A stretch of DNA of 64,000 nucleotides from a bacterium (GTDB lineage: Bacteria; Hydrothermota; Tepidihabitantia; Tepidihabitantales; Tepidihabitantaceae): contig DATJQV010000069.1 of NCBI GenBank assembly GCA_035505375.1, positions 1 through 64,000 of the forward strand, in the 5' to 3' direction. Made by a program: the position numbers and the translations under genes. Under the pieces are notes generated by a model, which did not search any database, was not told where the DNA came from, and saw only the letters and a program-made list of their open reading frames with translations. Positions 41,403-49,373 of the stretch are shown one piece after another (positions within the stretch are counted from its first letter, which is position 1; every line of letters begins with the position of its first letter).

Positions 41403-41725
41403 GTCAACCTCCTCTTCAGGCCAACGTCCCATCGCTTTGGGTCCGGACGATAGGCTGTGACCAGAACGGCGGGACTCTTCTCGCCTTGCGGGATTCCCCA
41501 GAGCACATGCACTGGATTGCCGTCGCGGTCACGCTGCAGCACGAGCACGCATGGCCCCTTGGCAAACGCCGGGTAGTCCTCGACAGGCTCGGCGGCGGGC
41601 ATGCCCGCGACCAAGTCCCGCAGCAGTATCCCGTCCGCCGCCAGCTCATCGTAGCCATGCTCGGACACCCGCACTTCACCCTTGGCAACAAGGGCAGCAA
41701 TCTGCTCCAGAGTATCGGTCACCAC
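41399..41725 (-). CDS. DUF4258 family protein (putative toxin)
   Basis: 108 residues. VRVSEHGYDELAADGILLRDL is the DUF4258 opening with its conserved His, then VEDYPAFAKGPCVLVLQRDR, VHVLWG and AVLVTAYRPDPKRWD, the usual end of BrnT/RelE-like folds of this group. Operon with the next gene (4-base overlap). Toxicity is inferred from family context. Confidence 0.75.
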   Translation of the reverse strand: MVTDTLEQIAALVAKGEVRVSEHGYDELAADGILLRDLVAGMPAAEPVEDYPAFAKGPCVLVLQRDRDGNPVHVLWGIPQGEKSPAVLVTAYRPDPKRWDVGLKRRLT

Positions 41726-41875
41726 TACAGGTTACTCCAAATGCCTGCATCGGGCAAGCTCCTCGTCGGGGCCAGGCGTAACCCCTGGCCCCTCGTTCAG
41801 GGGGTCAAGGGACAACGACGCTTACTGGACGAGCGAGTGGGCTCGCGGGCGAGTCAATTTGCCACGCGGTCGGCC

Positions 41876-41990
41876 AATCTGCAATCGACAATCTAGAATC
41901 TGCAATGCCTTGGGCCGGGATGTCAACCTGCCTCGGGCTCGACCAATCCAAAATCAGCAATCCAGAATCGTGAATTCCAAGACGGGGTGT
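41876..41990. repeat. 115-bp composite repeat, copy C
   Basis: Same order as copy A: 7-bp array, ATGCCTTGGGCCGGGATGTC, CTCGGGCTCG, 7-bp array, CGTGAATTCC. It lies in the gap 41726-42097 between the DUF4258 and retropepsin-like cassettes. Confidence 0.85.
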
Positions 41991-42097
41991 GTCAGATGGG
42001 CATCCGCGCGTCGGGAATCCGCTACCGCGTCACCGTGATCTCTACGCCGTTGACATCGCTCAGAAACACGCGAAGTGTCCCGCGCGGTTCTCCGGGT

Positions 42098-42550
42098 TCA
42101 GTGAATCGGCAGGGTCAGGCGCCCGGTGCCGCGCGAGCGGCTGAGGCTGACATCAAAGCGGTCGAGAAAGCCGGTCTGTCCGAGAAGGCCTTTACTCCCG
42201 GCCGGAAGCCCGGTGAACCCTGCGTACATCTGATAGGAAAAGAAAGGGCCGCGCGCACCCCAGACCGCCATCGTCACCATGTGATAGTGCAACTTCGACA
42301 TCTTTCCGCTCGCACTGTGGAACCCCGCGGTCGGGCATCGGCGCCAGTCGATGCCGAGCTCCTCGGCCAGACTGAAGTGGAAGACGCAGTCATCCGAGCC
42401 GGAATCGAGCAGCCCGAGCAAAGTCGCGGTAGTCCGGTCGCCCCAGCTCAAGCGGAACGGCACCATCGGTCGCTGAACCCTGCGGCCGGCTGGAAACGCC
42501 CGGCAGGGCTCAGCCTCGAACTCGTAGAATTGAAGTGGGAGTGACTTCAC
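42098..42550 (-). CDS. Retropepsin-like aspartyl protease
   Basis: 150 residues. One aspartyl-protease half: LLGLLDSGSDDCVFHFSLAE holds the catalytic D-S-G-S, and KGLLGQTGFLDRFDVSL is the second conserved loop (hydrophobic-hydrophobic-G). Such single-domain bacterial proteases act as dimers. AAGTCACTCCC lies before the ATG (weak site). It follows the DUF5678 gene by 7 bases; the pair recurs in bacteria and archaea as a small two-gene module of unknown purpose, possibly toxin-antitoxin-like. Confidence 0.75.
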   Translation of the reverse strand: MKSLPLQFYEFEAEPCRAFPAGRRVQRPMVPFRLSWGDRTTATLLGLLDSGSDDCVFHFSLAEELGIDWRRCPTAGFHSASGKMSKLHYHMVTMAVWGARGPFFSYQMYAGFTGLPAGSKGLLGQTGFLDRFDVSLSRSRGTGRLTLPIH

Positions 42551-42557
42551 GCCCCGG

Positions 42558-42761
42558 CTACATCACGAGGGCGCACGATTCCAATGGAATCTGGGTAAAG
42601 ACCGGATCCTTCACGCCGGCCTTGTCTGCACGCTGGGCCGCAGCCTTGAGCGTCCGACCCTCAGCGACCCGCCGGTTGCTGCGCGGGTCAAGGGCAACCC
42701 AATAGCCGGGCTTGCCGCTCAGCCTGATGGCCCTCGTGCGTTGACTCAGAGACCTACTCAC
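42558..42761 (-). CDS. DUF5678-like small protein
   Basis: 67 residues from GTG 42761. PGYWVALDPRSNRRVAEGRT, then LKAAAQRADKAGVKDPVFTQIP is the DUF5678 pattern (YWVAIDP...V-x-G-x-x-L-x-x-A...DPVFTKVP). Upstream partner of the aspartyl protease. Role unknown; possible substrate or antitoxin of the protease. Confidence 0.7.
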   Translation of the reverse strand: MSRSLSQRTRAIRLSGKPGYWVALDPRSNRRVAEGRTLKAAAQRADKAGVKDPVFTQIPLESCALVM

Positions 42762-42960
42762 GATTCAATTCTAGCCGTTCAGAGTCGTGCGTCAAGCAGA
42801 CTCCTCGCGAGGACATCTGCAAACCGCTAAACCTGACCTCGCGGTTGTTCTTGATGAAGTCCGCCGGCATCTCGACCAGCCTGCATCCCAGTGATTCCGC
42901 CAGAGCCCCGCGCTCAGCCGGACCGCAGCGTGACCGAATAGTACAGATGTTGGGACAGAC
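42754..42960 (-). pseudogene. Open frame without start, possible gene end
   Basis: Between TAA at 42961 and TAG at 42754 the frame reads RCGPAERGALAESLGCRLVE, then MPADFIKNNREVRFSG, which looks coding, and its stop overlaps the DUF5678 start. There is no ATG, GTG or TTG at the front, only an internal ATG. It may be the C-terminal remnant of a larger gene. The remainder of 42762-43080 shows nothing else. Confidence 0.35.
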
Positions 42961-43080
42961 TTAGGAGATGACCGGGGGATTCGGAGAAGGGCTCTTCATC
43001 TCACGGCCGGATTCTAGGACTCTCGGGCGTGGCGTGTCAAATTGTGAGGGAGAAATTGTGTGAAGGCCCCGATTCGACCT

Positions 43081-43581
43081 TTACGGTGTACGAGCGAAGA
43101 CTATCGCCCCCCTCCTCCACGTGCTTCCGAACGAGCCTCCGCAGTAGCGTCGCGTCGTGCGATCCTTCAGCTCCACATCAAACTCTTCGGACTGGTGGCG
43201 CTCTGTCACGACCGCTTTGGCTTTGAACCAGTACTCGTAGCGGAATCCGCGATCTTGGTGTTTGTCGTACCAATTGGGGCCAGCTATCGTCGGCCATGGA
43301 CTCGCCTGACGATTACGGTCCACCGAGAAGTCGACAATCTCTGCGCGGTATTCGATCCAACCCACACCCCAGGAAGAGTGCTCTGCCCGTCCATTGCACG
43401 TGTATCGCTTGGGCACGTAGATGTAGAGGTTGAATGGACGCGGCATCTCTTGGAGCCTCCTGACAACCCAGCCTTGCACGCTTGCCGAGTACTGGATCGC
43501 CGTGCTGCCATGCTCACGGCAGTACTGTGCGTGGTCTTCACCGAGCTGCTTTGGACCTATCAAGATAACTGACATGGCCAT
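43081..43581 (-). CDS. Unknown protein, third gene of the JAMM operon
   Basis: 166 residues; ATG 43581 preceded by GGAGGAGACG. Reads MAMSVILIGPKQLGEDHAQY, PFNLYIYVPKRYTCNGRAEH, GVGWIEYRAEIVDFSVDRNR, RYEYWFKAKAVVTE. The alternating hydrophobic strands with Y-V-P-K-R and W-I-E-Y-R-A-E-I recall the PUA/EVE-ASCH class of modified-base or RNA readers, but I cannot confirm it. 19 bases after the JAMM gene on the same strand. Gene ends within 60 bases of non-coding DNA. Confidence 0.6.
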   Translation of the reverse strand: MAMSVILIGPKQLGEDHAQYCREHGSTAIQYSASVQGWVVRRLQEMPRPFNLYIYVPKRYTCNGRAEHSSWGVGWIEYRAEIVDFSVDRNRQASPWPTIAGPNWYDKHQDRGFRYEYWFKAKAVVTERHQSEEFDVELKDRTTRRYCGGSFGSTWRRGAIVFARTP

Positions 43582-43600
43582 CGTCTCCTCCTATTCACGC

Positions 43601-44122
43601 TCAATCCGTTGCGTTCACCGGTAGCATCCTGATTCTCGGTTCGGAGATTGAGTAGGCGCGGATGTTGAACGAACAGCCGAGCCGGGGTTCGTAGCCGATG
43701 AGCGCCCGTTTCGACGTCCGGTTGGGCGTGCGGACAGCGGGACGCACCGCGACAATCACGGCAATGGGCGCAAAGATGTCGTCCGCGAATGCCAGCCGGT
43801 CGTCAGGCGACACGCCGTGCGCTAACTCGTCGACGTCGGAGATGTGCGAGTGGAACGTGCCGAGTACTTGGAGATGTAACTTAAGCCCAAGCTCGTACCT
43901 CCGATCCGCCATCTTCACGACTTTGACGTCGGCGTGGTGACTTGCCCGCCTCCCGCCCCGGTACAACGCTGCCCGCTCCACCACGATGTGACGTTCCTTT
44001 CTCACGCGGCCGAAAAGAAACCCGACGCGCTCCTGTCTGCGCCTTCTCATCACGCCGCACAGTGTCCACCAACACATATCTTGGAGGACGCTCGGCCTGA
44101 ACTCAACCGAGTCGGGATTCAT
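43601..44122 (-). CDS. JAMM/MPN-type metalloprotease
   Basis: 173 residues. JAMM motif is complete: a glutamate in IVVERAALY, H-S-H in VLGTFHSHISDVDELA and S-x-x-D in GVSPDDRLAFA. GFLFGRVRKERHIVVERA is the usual start of the domain. JAMM enzymes remove ubiquitin-like proteins or cut cysteine-synthesis carrier proteins; in bacteria they occur in pathways such as Bil/CBASS-like conjugation and sulfur carriers. Here no ubiquitin-like, E1 or E2 gene is recognisable. Middle gene of a three-gene operon (gaps of 12 and 19 bases). Confidence 0.75.
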   Translation of the reverse strand: MNPDSVEFRPSVLQDMCWWTLCGVMRRRRQERVGFLFGRVRKERHIVVERAALYRGGRRASHHADVKVVKMADRRYELGLKLHLQVLGTFHSHISDVDELAHGVSPDDRLAFADDIFAPIAVIVAVRPAVRTPNRTSKRALIGYEPRLGCSFNIRAYSISEPRIRMLPVNATD

Positions 44123-44134
44123 CTTCCAGCAATA

Positions 44135-44692
44135 CTAATGCACGCCAGGACGTCGCGTCAACAACATGAAGTCATGCTCAGTGATCTCGTGGGTGTGCCC
44201 AAAGAAACGCAGCCCCGGGTTGAGGCGGGCCTCTGGGTGCTGACCGAAGAAGTCCAGCGCGTCGTAGTACGGCTGTACCCGAACCGGCTCTTTCAGGTAT
44301 ACGTCCACATCTCTAAGGCGACAGACACGCGGATACGTATCAGGATGCGGGTTGTTTGGGTGCCTAGCATCTGCGGCGCTGGGGCTCGTCACTACACATC
44401 CATGAGCGACTACTCCTCCATCATCATCAGCATGCCTAGCTCGATATACACAGATTCTGTCTTCTCGCCTAGGAACATGTGGAATGTGTTCTCGAAAGGC
44501 CATGATTGGATCCGACACGAGGAGCATCCGAGCGATGATCTTGTCTGATGATACGTACACACCTTCTACTAGCTCGTCATTGACAGGCACAAACAAGCAG
44601 CATGTGACGGCTATCTCTCGGCGATTGCCCCTGATTGTCTTTCTCCGCAACTGATCTGCAAGTCTCTCCAATTCCTCCATCTGAAAGGTCAT
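44135..44692 (-). CDS. Unknown protein, first gene of the JAMM operon
   Basis: 185 residues from ATG 44692, with GGAGAGACAC before it. Coiled N-terminus MEELERLADQLRRKTIRG, then REIAVTCCLFVPVNDELVEG, DRICVYRARHADDDGG and the C-terminal FFGHTHEITEHDFMLL. The H-T-H stretch and the hydrophobic strand pattern recall a degenerate JAMM domain, so the operon may encode an active and an inactive MPN protein, but this is only a resemblance. No family recognised. Confidence 0.55.
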   Translation of the reverse strand: MTFQMEELERLADQLRRKTIRGNRREIAVTCCLFVPVNDELVEGVYVSSDKIIARMLLVSDPIMAFREHIPHVPRREDRICVYRARHADDDGGVVAHGCVVTSPSAADARHPNNPHPDTYPRVCRLRDVDVYLKEPVRVQPYYDALDFFGQHPEARLNPGLRFFGHTHEITEHDFMLLTRRPGVH

Positions 44693-45371
44693 GTGTCTCT
44701 CCCTATTCTGCTGAGCGCTCTAGGTTTGGTTTAGGTATCTGCCCGCGACTCCTGTCGACTGAGGATCACGTAGTGACCAGTCCGGACGCGGGACCATATA
44801 GAGGAACAGCCGCGCCGCCAGACCAGCGGTTCGGAGGGCTCTTCTCTGGCGCGCAATGCCTAACCCACGCAGCCACAGGCAGTTCGAGCGCTAGACGGTA
44901 TGCCGAAGTGGCCGCTTGCAGTTTTCCCGAACACGAAGCATTATCCCGCTTCGGCTCGGTTAGGTCTGCATGATCGCCGGCCGGGGGGTTTTCGGGACAT
45001 CTTGTTCCACGTTCGACAATGTCGGACTTGGCTTGTCCTCGGGCTGGAATCCAAGCCGGGAAGCTGGGCGTGTCAAACGGGCGGGCAGTAGCGCGGCAGG
45101 AATCTTCCATGCGGAGCTTGTACAAGAACTCAGACTCGGCGGCGCGACACTACCATCGAAGGCGTCATCCGCGTCAGACGACCGCTACAGGTTGTAGCAA
45201 GGCAGGCACAGCTCGGGGTTTTGGGACAAGCTCAGTGTCCCTCTTTTTCCCGAGGGAGGTAGGCTGCGACGGGTGGTGGTCCCGAGTCGCTGAGCCGAGG
45301 TTCTCCGACACACCCCTAGGGGTCCGCTTACTGCTGCGCCGTGTCTGGCTTCTTCTCGCCAACCAGCCGAG
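44693..45371. other. Gene-free stretch
   Basis: No convincing coding frame on either strand. A CCCTC...GAGGG hairpin lies near 45243-45261. Otherwise I see nothing in it. Confidence 0.5.
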
Positions 45372-45986
45372 CTAGAACCGGATGCCCAAGACCGCCTCAA
45401 TTGCCGATGGGTACAGCGACACCGCCTGTGACCGATACGCATCATTGAAGGTATACGACATGCGTACCTCGGGGACAACCGTGACATCGTGCAGATGGAC
45501 GATGGCACCGATACCCCAGTTACCGCCGACATTCACCGGTTGGAAGTGGCTTTCATCCAGCAGCACCGTGTAGACCCCGGACGATTGCGCATAGCCGAGC
45601 AGGATATCCATCCTTGGACCGGCAGTGATGAAGAGGTTCGCTAGCTTCAAGTTGGCAATGAACCGCACCATAACCGGCACGGTCAAGTAGTCAGCCCACA
45701 TGTCATCGCGGTAGCGGCCCAAGAAATCGCCGTTCTCGTTCACCACATCCGTTTCTACGTACTGGCCCCGTTGCAGGTAGTGAAGTTCAACTCGCAGGTA
45801 TGAGGACGCGAGGTCCACCATCACGCCGGCCTGTGGACCCAGACGTCTGTGGTAATCATCTGCGAGTGGAGTGTTCAGAGACGAGAGCCCTGCACCGACG
45901 ACGATGCCTGCGCCTTCGTACAACTTGGCCCGAGTCGTAGAGACGGCCGCTAACATGAGCATTACGGCGACTACATTCCGACCCAT
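45372..45986 (-). CDS. Outer-membrane beta-barrel protein (PorT-like)
   Basis: 204 residues. Signal peptide ends ...VSTTRA; then repeated amphipathic strands such as GAGIVVGAGLSSLN, YLRVELHYLQRGQYVET, LTVPVMVRFIAN, LFITAGPRMDILLGY, ending with a strand and terminal Phe (EAVLGIRF), the signal for outer-membrane insertion. This is the small eight-strand barrel group PF13568, common in the FCB superphylum. AAGGAGGTAATTGAC lies before the ATG. Single gene; role unknown. Confidence 0.8.
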   Translation of the reverse strand: MGRNVVAVMLMLAAVSTTRAKLYEGAGIVVGAGLSSLNTPLADDYHRRLGPQAGVMVDLASSYLRVELHYLQRGQYVETDVVNENGDFLGRYRDDMWADYLTVPVMVRFIANLKLANLFITAGPRMDILLGYAQSSGVYTVLLDESHFQPVNVGGNWGIGAIVHLHDVTVVPEVRMSYTFNDAYRSQAVSLYPSAIEAVLGIRF

Positions 45987-46152
45987 GTCAATTACCTCCT
46001 TGAATGGCGCGCGATGGGATGCGTAGCACGGGGGAGTTTCGGAGACATCTTACCACGCTATCTCCGTCAGAGCCGAGGGTCCGGGTTCCATCGGACATGG
46101 TAGCGGCTTAGCCGGGCGTGTCAAATGGGCATCCGCGTTTGAGACATCCCGA

Positions 46153-46893
46153 CTATGTGTTCTTCTCGACTTCCGAAAGGCTCAGCGTACTTGAGTGTAA
46201 CATGGCCAGGTGTTCGTAGTCCAGGTAACGCACGCGGGTCCGTAGCGGCTCATACACTGTGCGGCCGATGACGTCTTCGAACTGGCGCCGTCGGGCAGAG
46301 TGCCCCACGGCAATCATGTCTACGCGGAAGTCAACCAACTCCGAGAACTTCTCGAATGCTCCCCGGAAGTCGGTCGTATGCTCGATTTCGATGACGCTGG
46401 CGGGAAACCCTCGGGAGTTGAACCACACGGCGTCGATCATACGGACGGAACGTAGGACGCGGTCATAGGTGAACTCAGGGATGCTCGTCGTGTCGGCGAT
46501 TTCCTTCAGCGGACGTCCGGCGCAGAGACGGTTTCCATCCTGCGCGGGGACGTAAGTCTGATGGCCTTTGAGATGTCCAAGCTCCAGAGCAAGTCCTTGA
46601 TAGTAGGAATGGGAAAGCTCTGCGCCTTGCGTGGTTCTGTCATCGGGATTCTGCATCATCGCACGGATGTCCTGCGGCAGGCGGTCGCGGCACTCACACA
46701 GCGCCCAGAGGCCGGGTTTGACCTTGAAGAACAACTCGGACTGCTGCACGATGCGCCGCATGGACGCAAATGGGGTCTTGGTCTTCCACTTAACGTCCTC
46801 GACCTCCAGCGCGTGTTCGTAAAGGTAGCGCAACGTTGCGAACCCGCCATTACGCCTCATTGCCTCGGCAACTGCGTCAATCTGCGTCTTCAT
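46153..46893 (-). CDS. HARE-HTH protein with restriction-endonuclease-like C-terminus
   Basis: 246 residues, GGAGGACCG before the ATG. N-terminal HARE-HTH: AVAEAMRRNGGFATLRYLYE and WKTKTPFASMRRIVQQSELF, FFKVKPGLWAL (1-66). The C-terminal part has RMIDAVWFNSRGFPASVIEI then EHTTDF, where D...E-x-E fits a PD-(D/E)xK nuclease core, and ELVDFRVDMIAVG as the following strand. HARE-HTH is fused to nucleases in restriction systems for modified DNA. No methyltransferase is adjacent, so it may be a solitary defence nuclease. Confidence 0.7.
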   Translation of the reverse strand: MKTQIDAVAEAMRRNGGFATLRYLYEHALEVEDVKWKTKTPFASMRRIVQQSELFFKVKPGLWALCECRDRLPQDIRAMMQNPDDRTTQGAELSHSYYQGLALELGHLKGHQTYVPAQDGNRLCAGRPLKEIADTTSIPEFTYDRVLRSVRMIDAVWFNSRGFPASVIEIEHTTDFRGAFEKFSELVDFRVDMIAVGHSARRRQFEDVIGRTVYEPLRTRVRYLDYEHLAMLHSSTLSLSEVEKNT

Positions 46894-46995
46894 CGGTCCT
46901 CCGTTCTGGCCGGCCTTCGGACTTGTGTCTCGGCCACGGTCAAATCTAGGCCGCGAACGGTAACAGTCAAGCTAGGCGGGAAGGGAGGTCCGCAG

Positions 46996-47226
46996 TTATG
47001 CCGGCCCGTCGTCGAGCATCGGGATTTCGTCCGGCAGGCCCTGCGGCAGTTCGACAAGACCGAGGCAGTCCACGCAGGAGTACCCGCGTTCAAGCCAGTT
47101 GGCGCGACCCGAAGTCTTCCACGAGTAGATGCTGGTGCGGTTCTTGCGCGCCGCGCCGCGCGCCAGCCGCCACTCCTCCAGGTGATAGAAGTCGGCTGTG
47201 ACGATTGGTTCCAAAGCTACTCGCAT
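46996..47226 (-). CDS. Unknown small protein, third of three
   Basis: 76 residues from ATG 47226 (GTG 47229 also possible), TGATG overlap with the upstream gene. LEPIVTADFYHLEEWRLARG, NRTSIYSWKTSGRANWLERG and YSCVDCLGLVELPQGLPDEI. The C-x-x-C could bind a metal. No family recognised. Confidence 0.5.
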   Translation of the reverse strand: MRVALEPIVTADFYHLEEWRLARGAARKNRTSIYSWKTSGRANWLERGYSCVDCLGLVELPQGLPDEIPMLDDGPA

Positions 47227-47510
47227 CACGTCTGCGCCTTCTGACGTTGGTATGCAGCATCCAGGCTGAACTCGGCCCTACTGGCCGCGAAGTCACGGGC
47301 AAGCTCGTAGCAGTAGACCTCGTCGAACGACGTATCGCGCAGCCACGGGTTTTCTTCGGCCAAACGTTCGAACGCGGCCGAGGCCTGTGGGCCGGAGGCG
47401 ATTCCGAGCATCTGGACGTTCTCAACGTCCGGCATGGCAGATTCGGAGCCTGGCTGATACGTGTACCCCTCTAATGTCAGGAAGATGAAAGCTCGTTCGG
47501 GCTTGCTCAC
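47226..47510 (-). CDS. Unknown small protein, second of three
   Basis: 94 residues. GTG 47510 chosen because AAGGAGGACTTCT precedes it; an earlier TTG lacks a site. ERAFIFLTLEGYTYQPGSES, ENVQMLGIASGPQASAAFER and FDEVYCYELARDFAASRAEF. No family recognised. Coupled to the gene that follows. Confidence 0.5.
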   Translation of the reverse strand: MSKPERAFIFLTLEGYTYQPGSESAMPDVENVQMLGIASGPQASAAFERLAEENPWLRDTSFDEVYCYELARDFAASRAEFSLDAAYQRQKAQT

Positions 47511-47555
47511 AGAAGTCCTCCTTGCGTCAATCAACGCTGAATCCGGCTCGTTGGC

Positions 47556-47810
47556 TCAGACCGCGTACTCGTACCTGTGCGTTTGCAGAACGTGCTCTAT
47601 CGCCGCTACCGCTCTTTCGGCTTCCTCTTCAGATAGGTCAGACCAACCGTGTTCCTCGGCAACGGGTTCAATGTCCCAGCCGAAACCATTCATGCTGTTG
47701 TAGGCACTCCAGCGACAAATTGATGAACCGACGCGCAGTTCTCCTCCGCCTACCCAGTCGTCAAACTGGTCCCTGTGATACAGGGACTCCACGATCACGG
47801 TTCCATGCAT
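47556..47810 (-). CDS. Unknown small protein, first of three
   Basis: 84 residues from ATG 47810 with AGGAG five bases before it. MHGTVIVESLYHRDQFDDWV, ICRWSAYNSMNGFGWDIEPV and LSEEEAERAVAAIEHVLQTH. No family recognised. Together with the next two genes it looks like one operon; all three lack signal peptides. Confidence 0.5.
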   Translation of the reverse strand: MHGTVIVESLYHRDQFDDWVGGGELRVGSSICRWSAYNSMNGFGWDIEPVAEEHGWSDLSEEEAERAVAAIEHVLQTHRYEYAV

Positions 47811-47904
47811 GCATTCTCCTTTGTGCGTAGGCACGCCGGGATCGTACCACGAGGCAGCTTAGAAGTCTACACTATAGAAGTAGCATACCTAAGAACCGGG
47901 ATAA

Positions 47905-48044
47905 GTCAGAGATCAGAGACCAGAAACCAGATATCAGAAAGCCGGGCGTGGCGGAGCAAGGAGCAAGATGGAGCAAGCCAGAAGGCAGGGCGGCGGCGAG
48001 GGATAATTCAGAATTCAGAGAGCGGAAAGCAGAATGCAGAACTG
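47905..48044. repeat. 7-bp arrays (YCAGANA and TTCAGAA families)
   Basis: Arrays at 47905-47941 (TCAGAGA, CCAGAAA, CCAGATA, TCAGAAA) and 48006-48044 (TTCAGAA, TTCAGAG, AGCGGAA, AGCAGAA, TGCAGAA). This opens the 1.5 kb gene-free block 47835-49373. Confidence 0.8.
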
Positions 48045-48129
48045 CGGGAGGGCGACCTTGCGATGGTTGGCGGGCATCTACAGGTAGTGGTCGAACGGCG
48101 GGGCGCTGGAAAGATGGGTCTGGCGCAGG

Positions 48130-48475
48130 GCTGGATACCGTTTCAGAGACAGGAACTGCGGCTGTTACGAGTGCGGGAACGTGGGCCGGAACGGACGCTG
48201 TTTCGGGGCCTGGAACTGGCGCTGTTACGGACGCAGGCACGGAAGCCGTTGCGGCAGCAGGGCCGGGTGCTGTTACGGGTGCCGGGACAGGGGCTGGAAC
48301 GGTGGCTGTTGCAGGTGCGGAAACGAGGGCTGGGACAGGCGCTGTAACAGACGCAGGAACGAGGGCAGAAACGGGCGCTGTAACAGGTGCGAGGACGAGG
48401 GTCGGAACAGGTGCTGTGACACGTGCGGAAACGAGGGCTGGGACGGGTGCCGCACAAGGGGCAAGGACTCCCCCA
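48130..48475. repeat. Degenerate 12-bp tandem array, locus 3
   Basis: About 28 units of 12 bp, consensus GCTGTTACGGGT or GCGGAAACGAGG; alternate units are more alike, giving a 24-36 bp higher order. Read as A-G-T/A-V-T tetrapeptides on the plus strand and A-P-V-P on the minus strand, which creates long false frames. Flanked on both sides by 7-bp arrays. Confidence 0.8.
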
Positions 48476-48503
48476 GCCGTCCAGGGGACAGAGAAGACCG
48501 GAC

Positions 48504-48614
48504 AATTCAGAAACCAGAATTCAGAAACCAGAAATGCCCGAACGGGAACGACTTGGGACACGACGGCGGGGACGAAGTCAAAAGACAGAGGCCAAGAGCC
48601 AAGAGTCAGAACCG
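48504..48614. repeat. 7-bp arrays (TTCAGAA/ACCAGAA and GAGCCAA families)
   Basis: TTCAGAA, ACCAGAA, TTCAGAA, ACCAGAA at 48507-48535 alternate perfectly (a 14-bp unit). AGGCCAA, GAGCCAA, GAGTCAG lie at 48589-48612. Confidence 0.75.
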
Positions 48615-48810
48615 GGGACGTGGAACGACGAACGGACGGACTCCGGGTTCACCGAGAGGGCGAAAAGAACTGAAGGTTTAATGACTCTCGCCAACCGAGC
48701 GTAACTCAATTACTCTCGGTCGGTTAGGCACTATCGGGTCACGGAGAATCCGCACATAGGGGTCGCCTGGGGGCTAGCCTTCGAAGAAGGAATAGGCTAA
48801 GGTTAAGGCT

Positions 48811-49064
48811 AAGGTTAAGAAGCAGATTTGAAGGGAGCATTGAGAGGAGCTTTGACGCGAGCTTTCGACTGAACTTTGAAGCAAGCAATGTGAGAAGCGA
48901 TGCGTTGAGCTTTGACGTAAGCAATGCACGAAGCGATGAGGCGAGCTCTAAAATGAGCGATGGAATGAGCTTTCGAAGAAGCTTTCGACTGAGCTTTCGG
49001 GGGAGCTTCTTGAGGAGCTTTCCGATGAGCTTTCTGACGAGCTTTCAGCACGGCTTTGAGCTAC
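48811..49064. repeat. Degenerate 12-bp tandem array, locus 4 (most regular)
   Basis: At least 19 units of exactly 12 bp, from 48835 to about 49064, each beginning RAGCNNT (mostly GAGCTTT) followed by five variable bases. The fixed half and variable half are sharply separated. A 6-bp GGCTAA/GGTTAA run precedes it (48793-48818). Confidence 0.85.
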
Positions 49065-49092
49065 GTGCTTGGGGGTCGTGCGAAGGACAATC

Positions 49093-49268
49093 GAATTCAG
49101 AAGCCAGAGACCAGAAACCAGAATGCAGAAGTGGAGAGGAAAGGGATAGAGGGATAGAGAGATTGAGGGATCGAGTGGAAGGAAGCGGGCGAAGCGAGAA
49201 GCCAGAGGCGAGAAGCTAGAGTGCAGAGCGAAGCCAAAAGGCAAAGGCCAAAGGCCAAAAGGCAAAAC
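49093..49268. repeat. 7-bp arrays (CAGAA and GGCCAAA families)
   Basis: TTCAGAA, GCCAGAG, ACCAGAA, ACCAGAA, TGCAGAA at 49094-49130; GAGAAGC-type units at 49195-49225; AGCCAAA, AGGCAAA, GGCCAAA, GGCCAAA, AGGCAAA at 49231-49267. Confidence 0.8.
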
Positions 49269-49373
49269 GGCGGTGAGGCGTAGCGCAGAACTCAGATGTC
49301 AGACGCTGGAAGTCAGCAGTCCCGACGGGAACGAGCAACGATGGACGTGAGAACGATGTACGGCGGTGGGCGG

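Noticed and set aside
35750-42000. CRISPR array suggested by regular AATC repeats near cas6
   Set aside because: Repeats are 7 bp degenerate units without 25-40 bp identical repeats and unique spacers.
44766-45125. 119-codon minus-strand frame upstream of the JAMM operon
   Set aside because: No ribosome site, no regular hydrophobic pattern and competing frames on the other strand.
47872-48673. Two long opposite frames of 229 and 241 codons rich in A, P, T, G
   Set aside because: They are translations of a 12-bp array plus flanking 7-bp arrays; no ribosome site or conserved domain.
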